A DNA stretch of 64,000 nucleotides from Ciceribacter sp. T2.26MG-112.2 (GTDB lineage: Bacteria; Pseudomonadota; Alphaproteobacteria; Rhizobiales; Rhizobiaceae): positions 62,001-126,000 of the forward strand of contig NZ_UEYQ01000007.1 in the NCBI RefSeq assembly GCF_900492205.1, given 5' to 3'. Below the pieces are notes generated by a model. The model saw nothing but the letters and a program-made list of their open reading frames with translations, made no database searches and had not been told where the DNA came from. Below, piece after piece: positions 18,121-26,658 of this stretch. The position numbers and the translations under genes are program-made. Each line of letters opens with the position of its first letter. Positions within the stretch are counted from its first letter, which is position 1.

Positions 18121-19413
18121 ATGACGGATAGCCAGATTTCGTCGGACCTGATTGGCGCCGAGAACGACAAGCGCGCCACCGCGCTTAAATCCGACTATGC
18201 GGCGCTCGGCGAAAAGCTCGCTCGCGGCAACGTCGACATCGAGACGGTCACCATCAAGGTCGCCGAATTCTTGGTCGCCGTTCCCTCCTGGGGTGTCGGC
18301 ACCGGCGGCACTCGCTTTGCCCGCTTTCCCGGCCTCGGCGAGCCGCGCCATATCTTCGACAAGCTGGAAGACTGCTCGGTCATCAACGAACTGACGCGCG
18401 CCACGCCGACGGTGTCACTGCATATCCCATGGGACAAGGCCGATCCGAAGGAGCTGAAGGCGAAGGGCGAGGCGCTGGGCTTGGGCTTCGACGCCATGAA
18501 CTCCAACACGTTTTCGGATGGACCCGACCAGGCCCATTCCTACAAGTTTGGGTCGCTCAGCCACGTAGACGCGGCGACCCGCGCCCAGGCCGTCGAACAC
18601 AACATCGAATGCATCGAGCTTGGCAATGCGATCGGCTCGAAGGCGCTGACCGTATGGGTCGGAGACGGCTCCAACTTTCCCGGCCAATCAAACTTCACCC
18701 GGCAGTTCGAGCGCTATCTCGCCGCCATGGCCGACATCTACAAGGCGCTGCCCGACGACTGGCGGATCTTCTCCGAACACAAGATGTACGAGCCGGCCTT
18801 CTATTCGACCGTCGTCCAGGACTGGGGCTCCAACCTGCTGATCGCCCAGACGCTCGGTGACAAGGCCTTCTGCCTGGTCGACCTCGGCCACCATGCGCCC
18901 AACACCAATATCGAGATGATCGTCGCCCGCCTGATCCAGTTCGGCAAGCTCGGCGGCTTCCATTTCAACGATTCGAAATATGGCGACGACGACCTCGACG
19001 CCGGGTCGATCGAGCCCTATCGCCTGTTCCTGGTGTTCAACGAACTGGTCGATGCCGAACATCGCGGCGTCAAGGGTTTCCACCCGGCCCATATGATCGA
19101 CCAGAGCCACAACGTCACCGACCCGATCGAAAGCCTGATCTCCAGCGCCAACGAGATCCGCCGCGCCTATGCCCAGGCCCTGCTGGTCGACCGTGCAGCC
19201 CTTGAAGGTTTCCAGGACAGCAATGACGCTCTGATGGCGACGGAAACGCTCAAACGCGCCTACCGCACCGATGTCGAGCCGATCTTGGCGGAAGCCCGCC
19301 GTCGCGCCGGCGGGGCGATCGATCCGGTCGCCACCTATCGCGCCAGCGGCTACCGCGCCCGGGTCGCCTCCGAGCGCCCGGCAGTCAAGGGCGGCTCCGG
19401 CGGAATCGTCTGA
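18121..19413 (+). CDS. rhaI: L-rhamnose isomerase
   Basis: A 430-residue TIM-barrel isomerase of the rhizobial/Pseudomonas RhaI type, distinct from E. coli RhaA. It has SLHIPWDKADPKELKAKGE, the acidic metal-site segment FSEHKMYEPAFYSTV, CLVDLGHHAPNTNIE and GGFHFNDSKYGDDDLDAGS. It converts L-rhamnose to L-rhamnulose for RhaK and RhaD. ATG 18121 follows GGGGAGGAGAGATAAC. It is same-strand with rhaD but separated by a convergent small gene, so it likely has its own promoter. Confidence 0.92.
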   Translation: MTDSQISSDLIGAENDKRATALKSDYAALGEKLARGNVDIETVTIKVAEFLVAVPSWGVGTGGTRFARFPGLGEPRHIFDKLEDCSVINELTRATPTVSLHIPWDKADPKELKAKGEALGLGFDAMNSNTFSDGPDQAHSYKFGSLSHVDAATRAQAVEHNIECIELGNAIGSKALTVWVGDGSNFPGQSNFTRQFERYLAAMADIYKALPDDWRIFSEHKMYEPAFYSTVVQDWGSNLLIAQTLGDKAFCLVDLGHHAPNTNIEMIVARLIQFGKLGGFHFNDSKYGDDDLDAGSIEPYRLFLVFNELVDAEHRGVKGFHPAHMIDQSHNVTDPIESLISSANEIRRAYAQALLVDRAALEGFQDSNDALMATETLKRAYRTDVEPILAEARRRAGGAIDPVATYRASGYRARVASERPAVKGGSGGIV

Positions 19414-19700
19414 CTTCCGCCTATGCCAAACGGCTGACTCTCGCCGTGTCTTGGCCCGCACGCCGAGATATGGCGGCTCATTGAAGCTCAAGTAGCCAAT
19501 CTGCTGCTGGACCCTTGAGTAGCCGCCGCAATCAGTCTGGAAATCGCGATCGTGTCGCAGGGTGGCGGTGGTCACCAGTGTCTTCCCGAAGGGTCGGCCT
19601 GTTCTGGACCCTCGGAAGATCACTGTGGGTGAGCTTTGATATCGTCAGTCCGGGCGACCACACGAACGTGCACCTACATTCACGCACCCCGTCTGTCCTG
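19414..19700. other. spacer between rhaI and the broken hydrolase gene
   Basis: About 290 bases with only short unsupported open frames on both strands. No tRNA, clear terminator or IS end was recognised. Confidence 0.45.
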
Positions 19701-20094
19701 TCAGTAGGAGGCCCGATCCGATGAGAGAAACTCGCGTGTCTCGCAGAGCTCCACGTGCGTCGAGAAGCGGCCACCCAATAATTTCAGTGAGGCGTCGTAG
19801 GTTTCATCCAGCCCGCTAAAGACCGCATCCTTGAGAACAACGACCCGGTAGCCGAGGTCGATCCCTCCAAGGACAGTGGCAAGCACGCAGACGTCGCTTT
19901 CACCACCACTGATCACAAGGCTGTTGACCCCATCCCGGCGAAGCCGGGCATGGAGGCGCCCGTCGATCCAGGGGGAATAGGTGCGCTTGTCGAAAACGGT
20001 GGCCGGCGGAACGAAATCGCGCAGGTGACGCACGAGATCGGTCATGTCAGCGGGGAGGTGCTCGCCCGTCATCATCCACCACTTCTCGTAGTAG
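19701..20094 (-). pseudogene. isochorismatase-family cysteine hydrolase, C-terminal piece
   Basis: C-terminal two thirds of a cysteine hydrolase. It contains VFDKRTYSPWIDG with the expected lysine and GGESDVCVLATVLGGIDLGYRVVVLKDA with the catalytic cysteine. The coding frame starts abruptly at the transposon edge with YYEKWWMM. The matching N-terminal piece lies 8.9 kb away at 28989-29198, and joining the two across the duplicated target restores RWRDYYEKW in frame. The open frame runs on into the transposon end, but those residues are not native. Almost certainly inactive. Confidence 0.88.
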
Positions 20095-20360
20095 TTGTAG
20101 CGGCTTGCCAACATAAGCGCCTCTGCTCGCAAACATCGGCATTTTCTGCTCGAATTATCTGACAATGGAGCGGGCGTCGTGCTCACGCTCTTTGCCAATG
20201 TGCTCGCAAACATCCGGGTCTGCTTGCAAACATCCGCCACGTGCTCAGATTAATTGCCAGCGACGGCATGGTCAAACCGGGACGCCTGCCTGTCGTAGTT
20301 GCTCGGTCAGCTGACGGGAATATTCGGGATCAAGGGTGCCCGCCAGGAAGGCGCGGATAT
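20095..20360. repeat. left 266-bp inverted terminal repeat
   Basis: Reverse complement of 28723-28988 over 266 bases with no difference noticed by eye. It contains repeated CTGCTCGCAAACATC-like units near 20122, 20201 and 20221, and looser TGCTC...ATT units, typical of multiple transposase-binding sites. The inner 89 bases code the last 29 residues of TniB. Confidence 0.88.
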
Positions 20361-21252
20361 CCGACGGCCGAGCATTGAGGTGCGTGACCAGAGCCGTCGC
20401 ATCGTAACCATTTCGGGTCAACGTCGGTTCGAGATCGTCGATGGCGCGGGACAGGACCTGCTCGACGATTTCGGCGGTAACCGGCTTGGCGCCGAGGCGA
20501 AAGCCCTGCTCGAATGCGAGGGTGAGATGCATCTCGATCTGAAGCGGCGTGCGCAAACGTTCGGCGATGAGGTCGATGGCTTCTTCCTCGAGGAGTTCGC
20601 CAACCTTTACGCCTTCGGCCGCACAGGCGCCAAGCAGCCAGGCAACATAGTCGCGGCGCGCGGAGCCGATCCCCTCGTAGTCAAAAATGGTCGTGCGGTA
20701 GCCAATCTCCTCCATTTGCGGCCGGCGCAGATCATTGCGCAACCGGGGATGCCCGACAAGAAGTACGGAAAGGAGCACGCCGGCGTCGGCGACCACCTCC
20801 ATCAGTCGCTTCAGGCCGGTTAAGGTCTTGTGGTGCAGGTCATGGGCCTCGTCGACCACGAGGACGATCGGCCGTTTGCCTTTTTTCATGATGTCGCGCA
20901 GGTCGCGCTCCCGGCGCTCGGCCTGCTTGGGGATCTTGACCTGCGCACGATCGCCGGGAGACAAGTCGTAGAACAGGGCTTCAATGAGCGATGGCAGCGA
21001 AGTGCGCCGCTTGTCGACCGCCAGCGATTTGGCGAGTGCGACCTTGCCGGCTTTGGTGAGTTCGGCCTCGATGCGGCGCAAAAGGTGGGTTTTCCCCGAA
21101 CCGACCAGGCCGGAGACCACGACAAGCCGACCGGTCTGGACGGCCGCACACACCTCGCGGATGATCGTGCGCTGATGCTCGGTCTCAAAGTTGCCGGCCC
21201 CTTGGAAAGGCCGGTCGAGGCCGTAACTGGATTGAACGTCAGCGAGCATCAT
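20272..21252 (-). CDS. transposition AAA ATPase, TniB/TnsC-like
   Basis: A 326-residue AAA protein with Walker A GLVGSGKT (residues 48-55) and Walker B LVVDEAH (131-137), and ExeA/TniB-like organisation. In Tn5053- and Tn7-type elements such an ATPase picks target DNA and activates the DDE transposase. Its start overlaps the transposase stop by 4 bases. The last 29 codons fall inside the terminal repeat and are therefore duplicated at the other end of the element. Confidence 0.86.
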   Translation of the reverse strand: MMLADVQSSYGLDRPFQGAGNFETEHQRTIIREVCAAVQTGRLVVVSGLVGSGKTHLLRRIEAELTKAGKVALAKSLAVDKRRTSLPSLIEALFYDLSPGDRAQVKIPKQAERRERDLRDIMKKGKRPIVLVVDEAHDLHHKTLTGLKRLMEVVADAGVLLSVLLVGHPRLRNDLRRPQMEEIGYRTTIFDYEGIGSARRDYVAWLLGACAAEGVKVGELLEEEAIDLIAERLRTPLQIEMHLTLAFEQGFRLGAKPVTAEIVEQVLSRAIDDLEPTLTRNGYDATALVTHLNARPSDIRAFLAGTLDPEYSRQLTEQLRQAGVPV

Positions 21253-22901
21253 TCTTCCTTTCTTCGCGCCTGGAAGCGTTCGCGGATACGGGCCGCGATC
21301 ATCTTTTTGTCGAGTGTTTCTCCAAGCAGTTCATTGATGAAGGCGCGGTCACCGGCATTCATCGCGCCGATCGGCCGGCCGAGCTGGTCGGCGATGGCCC
21401 CACGGGCTGCGAGGCCATTTGGATAAGCGGTCTCTATTGCGGGTTCCGGAAACGGTGTCCGCCGTACACTCAGCCCAGCCGTGGTCGGGGGCAGCGAAGG
21501 CAATGGACGATCCCCGCCGGTGACCGCGGCGCGGGGGAGCCCAAGTTGGTCTGCCAGGCGCACCACCTTGTCGAGCCGCTCTTCGAGCTTGCTCTTCTGG
21601 TATTTGCGATAGCGAAAGAGGGGAACCGCCCCGCGCGAAGGTTGGAATGGACCGAAGCGCTTGCCCTCATGCTCGACGAACAGTTCCTGATCGAACAGGC
21701 CCCAGAGCAAGGTCACCGTTTCGCCGGCAAGTTCGGGCTCGACCTCATAGGATGCGCCTTCGACCGATACGGTCGCGTCTCCAGCAACCGTCCGTCGTTC
21801 CGGTTCGCGCGCAAAGGCGCAGAACCGCTCCCAGGAGCACATCGCCCGCACCCCGTCAGGAGGAAGATGCCGCAGCCAATCCTCGATGCGTGCATGAGAC
21901 TCTGTGCGATGGTCGCCGTTATTGTAGGTGACCAAGGCGCGCCTGAGCCAAAGGTTGGCTTCCTCTTCGTCCTTCGGCTTGTGGAAATGATAGAGGGTCT
22001 CGTGCACTTCCTTGATCGTGCGAAACGGCCGCTCGACCTTGCCTTTCGCTCGCGCCGGCGTGCGCCGCTCGCTGTCCGACGGGGGCATATGCGTGAGAAC
22101 CCGGACACCAAGGCTACCCATGACGGACTGGAAAACGCGCGAGCGGCTCACCGGCCCGTTATCCATATGGATGGTCGTTGGAATCCCCTGAAGCGGCAGT
22201 TCCGGTTCAGGCTTGGCGGCGAAGGCATTGTAGAGAAAGCGCAAGGCGGACTCCGCGTCCTCGCCGTAGACGGAGCGGTATTCCTGATAGCTCGCGCCGG
22301 AGCGATCATCGACCACGGAGAACAGCATCAGCGTCGGCCGGCCGCGCCCTTCCTCGACCCAAAGCGGCGCTTCCACCTGCTTCAGGTCGGACGGGCTCAT
22401 GTCGAAGTGCCAGAGTTCGTTGGAACGCCGCGCCTGGAATCGGACGGCAGCCACCGGGCGGGTGACGCGCGCATAATCCAGGCCGGAAACACGCAGCAGC
22501 CGATCGACCGTTGCGCGTTTCAAGATGCCGGGCGGTGCACGGACCAGGCCATCGGGCGTCACCACGCCGTCTTCCTCAAGCAGCTTGATGGCGCGCGCCG
22601 TGGAGATATGCCGCCCCTTCCGGTTCGCCGTTCTGATCTTCAGGGCCGCGATGATTTCGGCATAGGTTTCCATCTCCGGCTGCGGGGCGATCCGGGAGGT
22701 TCCGTGATCGGCGCGCCGTACGGATTTCGGGCGGTTCAACTCCCGCAGCGCCCGATACAGGGTCCAGATCGAGATGCCGTAGGCATCGGCGGCACGAGCA
22801 ACAATCTCGGTACGGCCTGGATCACGGGGAGAAAGCAGCGACAATCGGCGTCGAAGATCGACAAGAGCCTCTCCGGGCGGCCGCTTTCTCCGCTCAGCCA
22901 T
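21249..22901 (-). CDS. DDE transposase, TniA/TnsB/Mu-like
   Basis: A 550-residue integrase-core transposase. An N-terminal helix-turn-helix region precedes the rve domain, with the first catalytic Asp in LWHFDMSPSD, the second in TIHMDNGPVS, and Glu in KGKVERPFRTIKE; a C-terminal Mu-type beta-barrel follows. The start MAERRKRPPGEAL at 22901 overlaps the resolvase stop by 8 bases; an upstream extension would run across the resolvase gene. It forms an operon with the ATPase. Confidence 0.88.
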   Translation of the reverse strand: MAERRKRPPGEALVDLRRRLSLLSPRDPGRTEIVARAADAYGISIWTLYRALRELNRPKSVRRADHGTSRIAPQPEMETYAEIIAALKIRTANRKGRHISTARAIKLLEEDGVVTPDGLVRAPPGILKRATVDRLLRVSGLDYARVTRPVAAVRFQARRSNELWHFDMSPSDLKQVEAPLWVEEGRGRPTLMLFSVVDDRSGASYQEYRSVYGEDAESALRFLYNAFAAKPEPELPLQGIPTTIHMDNGPVSRSRVFQSVMGSLGVRVLTHMPPSDSERRTPARAKGKVERPFRTIKEVHETLYHFHKPKDEEEANLWLRRALVTYNNGDHRTESHARIEDWLRHLPPDGVRAMCSWERFCAFAREPERRTVAGDATVSVEGASYEVEPELAGETVTLLWGLFDQELFVEHEGKRFGPFQPSRGAVPLFRYRKYQKSKLEERLDKVVRLADQLGLPRAAVTGGDRPLPSLPPTTAGLSVRRTPFPEPAIETAYPNGLAARGAIADQLGRPIGAMNAGDRAFINELLGETLDKKMIAARIRERFQARRKEE

Positions 22902-23496
22902 GGACGTCCTCGGATTCCACTGTTTTGGGAGAGCCACCCTTCTTGCCGATATGACGATAGAGGGTTGCAACAGAAACCCCCATGCGCTGCGCAATATTGC
23001 GTACCGGTATGCTGCCTTCCTTCATCAGGGCGCGCGCCGCGGCAATATCGCCCGGGCGCATCGCGGGCGGGCGGCCACCCTTGCGGCCACGTTGCCGCGC
23101 CTCGACCAGTCCAGCCGTCGTGCGTTCGCGGATCAGAGCACGTTCGAACTGGGCGATCGCACCGAAGACATGGAAGGTCAGCATGCCGCCCGGCGTCGTC
23201 GTATCAATGCTCTCGGTCAAGGACACGAGCCCGATCTTCGCGCGCTCCAACTCTTCCGCCGTCGCGATGAGCTTCTTTAGCGATCGCGCCAACCGATCGA
23301 GTTTCCAGACAACGAGCGTGTCACCAGTGCGAAGCACGTCGGAGAGAATTCGGCCCAATTCCGGGCGGTCATCGCGAGCGCCTGACCCGCGCTCGGTAAA
23401 CACCTTCTCGCAACCGGCGCGTCTCAGCGCCTCAAGCTGAAGCTCCGGATTTTGATCGATCGTGCTGACCCTGGCGTACCCGACCCGCATAGCCAT
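22894..23496 (-). CDS. serine recombinase (resolvase)
   Basis: A 200-residue resolvase/invertase. MAMRVGYARVSTIDQ places the nucleophilic serine at residue 11; DTLVVWKLDRLARS and a C-terminal helix-turn-helix (ISVRNIAQRMGVSVATLYRHI-like region) follow. The start at 23496 is favoured over one 15 codons upstream by family length. In replicative transposons it resolves cointegrates at a res site, expected just upstream in 23497-23760. Head gene of the transposition operon. Confidence 0.9.
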   Translation of the reverse strand: MAMRVGYARVSTIDQNPELQLEALRRAGCEKVFTERGSGARDDRPELGRILSDVLRTGDTLVVWKLDRLARSLKKLIATAEELERAKIGLVSLTESIDTTTPGGMLTFHVFGAIAQFERALIRERTTAGLVEARQRGRKGGRPPAMRPGDIAAARALMKEGSIPVRNIAQRMGVSVATLYRHIGKKGGSPKTVESEDVHG

Positions 23497-23760
23497 CCAA
23501 ATGTTCTTGAAAGTCGTTGGACACATAGCATTTTGCGACAACCGTTTCTATAACAGTTTTGAGAAGATTCCATCGCGCCATTCAAGGGGCGTGACGGCAT
23601 GCGCTATGGCATGCTCAAAAACCCTCGTTTATGACAAACGATCCATGGAAACCAACTATGTGTCTGACGGCCGAATATTCGCGACATGGAGCAGGGAACC
23701 TTACGCATCGAAAATCGGGCGGTCCCCGATCTTGTCCCCCTTGTATGGGATACTCCGGGA
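23497..23760. other. resolvase upstream region, likely res site
   Basis: Non-coding stretch of about 260 bases directly before the resolvase gene. By analogy with Tn5053-type elements a resolution site would be here, but I cannot define its subsites by eye. It is followed by IS630 debris. Confidence 0.35.
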
Positions 23761-23865
23761 ATTGAGGCGGCGATACCAAAGGATGCGGTCGGCCAGGCCG
23801 TTACCATGTTCGAGCCGCAGGAATGCGCCAACTACTTCAAATCTTGCGGATATGACCCCGAGTAA
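23760..23865 (+). pseudogene. IS630-family transposase, C-terminal remnant
   Basis: The plus-strand frame ends DAVGQAVTMFEPQECANYFK then SCGYDPE and stop, the characteristic tail of IS630-family transposases (ECANYF..GY). The sequence before it does not resemble the family, so only the last 30 or so codons remain. It runs antisense into the 3' end of ptxE and marks a junction between transposition genes and cargo. Confidence 0.7.
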
Positions 23866-24757
23866 TGTGGACGTGCTCTAGGTCACCCAGAGGGGCGCTC
23901 GCATCGAGTATAACCTTAAGCGCGATTGCTTCCGGTGAACCATCCTCCATATGTACGGGATGTACAGCCCACACAGACTTTTCGAGAACCACATTCTCAA
24001 CAGAAACCTCATAAAGCCTACCCGACGCGAGCTCATCGAGGACAGTGCCCCTCATCACGATCGAAATGCCGAGACCAGCTCGAACTGCATGCTTCACAGC
24101 CTCAGTGCTCCCGACATTGAATGAGATTGGGAATTGCTCTGCCGCTTGGCCGAAGGCCTCGCGGAGCACGGATCCGGTACCGGTTCCACGTTCTCCGCCA
24201 ATGAGGGACTCTTGAAATAACTCTGCCGCTTCAATTGTTTTTCGCGTCCTCCAATTATGCTGTGGGGATACGATTATTACCAGCTTTTCCTTCCGCCAAA
24301 GGCGGGCTTGATATCCTTTTCGATCGTCCCACCATTCGGTAAAGGCTAGATCAATCTCCTTCCTCAAGAGCTTTTCGATGATTTCAGGATTTGAGGCAAC
24401 GGCCACCTCAGGTGGCCGGCCTTGAGCATCCTGTAAACGCTTCAAGTGGACTGGCAAAATATAGGTACCGATGTTAGTACTGGCACCCAACGTAATCCGG
24501 CCGCTGTGCAGGCGGTCCAGAGATCTCTTCGTGACGGTCAAAAGGCTGCGTGCGAATGGCAAGAATACGAGCCCTTGCCGAGTCGGCACACACTTGTCCT
24601 TCCTCCTCTCGACCAGCCGCACCCCTAGTATATCCTCCAATCGTTTCACATTATGTGAGACAGTCGGTTGGGATATCTGAAGCCGTCGCGACGCCTCGTG
24701 AAAGCTGCCAGTTTCGATTACCTCTATGAATGCTGCGACATGCGAAAGGCTAAACAT
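23837..24757 (-). CDS. ptxE: LysR-family regulator of the phosphite operon
   Basis: A 306-residue LysR regulator: N-terminal helix-turn-helix (HVAAFIEVIETGSFHEASRRL, SQPTVSHNVKRLEDILGVRL) and a substrate-binding domain from about residue 90. It is the last gene of the ptx operon, 12 bases after ptxD, the place of ptxE in Pseudomonas stutzeri. The final dozen or so residues (HITRGHIRKI) are the antisense of the IS630 remnant, so the native C-terminus has been replaced at the cargo border. The core domains are intact and it may still work. Confidence 0.82.
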   Translation of the reverse strand: MFSLSHVAAFIEVIETGSFHEASRRLQISQPTVSHNVKRLEDILGVRLVERRKDKCVPTRQGLVFLPFARSLLTVTKRSLDRLHSGRITLGASTNIGTYILPVHLKRLQDAQGRPPEVAVASNPEIIEKLLRKEIDLAFTEWWDDRKGYQARLWRKEKLVIIVSPQHNWRTRKTIEAAELFQESLIGGERGTGTGSVLREAFGQAAEQFPISFNVGSTEAVKHAVRAGLGISIVMRGTVLDELASGRLYEVSVENVVLEKSVWAVHPVHMEDGSPEAIALKVILDASAPLGDLEHVHITRGHIRKI

Positions 24758-24769
24758 TACTTTCTCTAA

Positions 24770-25768
24770 TCAAGGAATTAGTTGAACCTCGTTAATTGCC
24801 GCACGAGGTCTTCGGCCTTGGACAAAATCTATAATGTTGTCAGCAGCCTCGTGCTCGATAGCCAAACGCGACTTCGCCACTGCTGAGCCTATGTGGGGTG
24901 TCAAGATCGAATCATGTTCGCGATTGAGGAGACCCCCGTGGACCTTGTCAGGCCGGTCGGGTCTGGCCCAGTCCTCCATCTCATAAACATCAGCGGCGTA
25001 GCCTCCCAAGCGCCCCGCCTGCAATGCAGCGACAACAGCCTCTTCATCAACCACGCTTCCGCGTGCAGGATTAATAAGAAGTGCTCCTTTGGGCATTTTG
25101 GCGAGTTGTTCAGCGCCGAGGAGATGCTTCGTTTCGGCCGAAAGCGGGAGTGCACACACAAGAAAGGTAGACGACGAGATCAACTGGTCAAATTCAAGAG
25201 GCTTTACGTTCAGTCTGATCTCATCGGCTTTGTCCAGGGATTGACGATCCCAGTACGACACAATGGCGCCGAAGGTACTTAGGCGCTGTGCTATAGCTTT
25301 TCCGATCGCTCCCATCCCTAAAATGCCGATTGCTGTGCCCTGCAGCCCAAGGCCGTAAAACCGAGGGCGCCAACCTTTGTAATCCCTCCTGACGCTCTTG
25401 TCGCCTGGCAGAATGTGCCGCCCAAGAGCAATCATCAGACCGATTGTAAGTTCGGCTGTCGGGTCAGTGAGAAGATCGGACACTATCGTGACGTGGACTC
25501 CACGCTGCGTGCAGGCTTCGATGTCGAAGTTATCGAAGCCTTTCAGCGCACATGCCACAAGTTGAAGATCGGGAGCGTGCGCGAGTACAGACGCGTCGAT
25601 CATGTCCGGCATGAACGCCATCATCGCCTTGGCGTCGCTCAATTCTGCGAGCAGTTTCTCGCGGGGCCATGTATCATCAGTATCGTTGCAAACTAAACGA
25701 GCGTGGGGAGATAGCTTTGAGATAATCTCCTCGTGGACGCGATGGGTGATTACTACCTTTGGGAGCAT
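24770..25768 (-). CDS. ptxD: phosphonate (phosphite) dehydrogenase
   Basis: A 332-residue NAD-dependent D-2-hydroxyacid dehydrogenase-fold enzyme that oxidises phosphite to phosphate. It follows the P. stutzeri PtxD pattern closely: MLPKVVITHRVHEEI, MMAFMPDMID, ALKGFDNFD with Lys76, GLGLQGTAIGILGMGAIG for the nucleotide fold, ARGSVVDEE with Arg236, GGYAADVYEMEDWARPDRP with Glu265 and TPHIGSAV with His292. These are the known catalytic or substrate residues of PtxD, and the GGYAADVxEMEDWAR block separates PtxD from other family members. Asp174 at the end of the second strand suggests NAD rather than NADP. Confidence 0.93.
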   Translation of the reverse strand: MLPKVVITHRVHEEIISKLSPHARLVCNDTDDTWPREKLLAELSDAKAMMAFMPDMIDASVLAHAPDLQLVACALKGFDNFDIEACTQRGVHVTIVSDLLTDPTAELTIGLMIALGRHILPGDKSVRRDYKGWRPRFYGLGLQGTAIGILGMGAIGKAIAQRLSTFGAIVSYWDRQSLDKADEIRLNVKPLEFDQLISSSTFLVCALPLSAETKHLLGAEQLAKMPKGALLINPARGSVVDEEAVVAALQAGRLGGYAADVYEMEDWARPDRPDKVHGGLLNREHDSILTPHIGSAVAKSRLAIEHEAADNIIDFVQGRRPRAAINEVQLIP

Positions 25769-25781
25769 TTAATTTATCCTT

Positions 25782-26591
25782 CTATTGCAGCTGGCGGCGG
25801 AGGAGAGCGCCGACCTGGTCAACGATGGTGACCATCAGAAGGACAACGAGCATGATCGCAAGAACCTCCTGATAATTCATGATCCGGAGGGATGTCATCA
25901 ACTCGAAACCGATACCACCAGCTCCCACAGTGCCCAGGATTGTCGAGGCGCGGAAGTTGTACTCCCACCGATAGATGGTCACATCGGCCAATTGCGGTAG
26001 AACTTGTGGCAAGATCGCCCGCGTCACGATCTGGAACGGCGACGCACCAGCTGCGCGTGCGGCTTCTATAGGCGCATTATCGCAATGCTCGATCGCCTCC
26101 GCAAAGAACTTGCCCACCATGCCAACCGAGTGAAGACCAAGAGCCAGCACGCCTGGGAGCGCTCCAAATCCCACTGCCGCCACGAAGACGATGCCCATAA
26201 TCAGCTCCGGGATCGACCGTAGACCATTCAACAATCCACGCGAGATCATATAGATGACAGCGTTGGGTGCTGTTTTCCCTGAGGCGAAAAAGCCAACTGG
26301 AAGTGATATCAGTACCGCGATCGCAGTCCCAGCTATACTCATCGCCAGAGTGTCGATGAGAGGGCTGATCCACTCCAAGCCTCGGTTGAAATCCGGGGGA
26401 AACATTTCCGTACCGAGCTGCCAGAGCGCAGGAAACCCAGATCCCAGACGCTCCAGATCAAGAAGACCGGAGTGATAACTGCTAACAATGATCACACACG
26501 CAATTGCCAACGCGATCACGCCAGCTCTGGTCCAAGCTTTGTTTTGATGTTGAAGGATAGAGTCGTAGTCGGCCGACGGCTGTGTCATCAC
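25782..26591 (-). CDS. ptxC: phosphite/phosphonate ABC transporter permease
   Basis: A 269-residue PhnE-type permease with about six hydrophobic segments; MSIAGTAIAVLISLPVGFFA and the coupling loop EAARAAGASPFQIVTRAILPQ are typical. It lies between ptxB (67 bases upstream) and ptxD (13 bases downstream). With PtxA and PtxB it would import phosphite for PtxD. Confidence 0.9.
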   Translation of the reverse strand: MMTQPSADYDSILQHQNKAWTRAGVIALAIACVIIVSSYHSGLLDLERLGSGFPALWQLGTEMFPPDFNRGLEWISPLIDTLAMSIAGTAIAVLISLPVGFFASGKTAPNAVIYMISRGLLNGLRSIPELIMGIVFVAAVGFGALPGVLALGLHSVGMVGKFFAEAIEHCDNAPIEAARAAGASPFQIVTRAILPQVLPQLADVTIYRWEYNFRASTILGTVGAGGIGFELMTSLRIMNYQEVLAIMLVVLLMVTIVDQVGALLRRQLQ

Positions 26592-26658
26592 ATATCCTGG
26601 AAGAAAGGACGCAGGCCAGCGCCTGCGTCGAAAGGTGAGAAACTGTCTCGAACGCGCC

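Noticed and set aside
20120-20240. Repeated CTGCTCGCAAACATC units as a CRISPR or iteron array
   Set aside because: Irregular spacing, only about three good copies, and an inverted duplicate at the other transposon end; they are best read as transposase-binding sites.
21546-23270. Very long plus-strand open frame opposite the transposase
   Set aside because: It is the antisense of tniA and part of the resolvase; composition is the biased shadow of high-GC coding DNA and no family motif appears.
24770-25768. ptxD as an ordinary glyoxylate/hydroxypyruvate reductase
   Set aside because: The YEMEDWAR block, Lys76 position and placement after a PhnCDE-type importer are specific to phosphite dehydrogenases.
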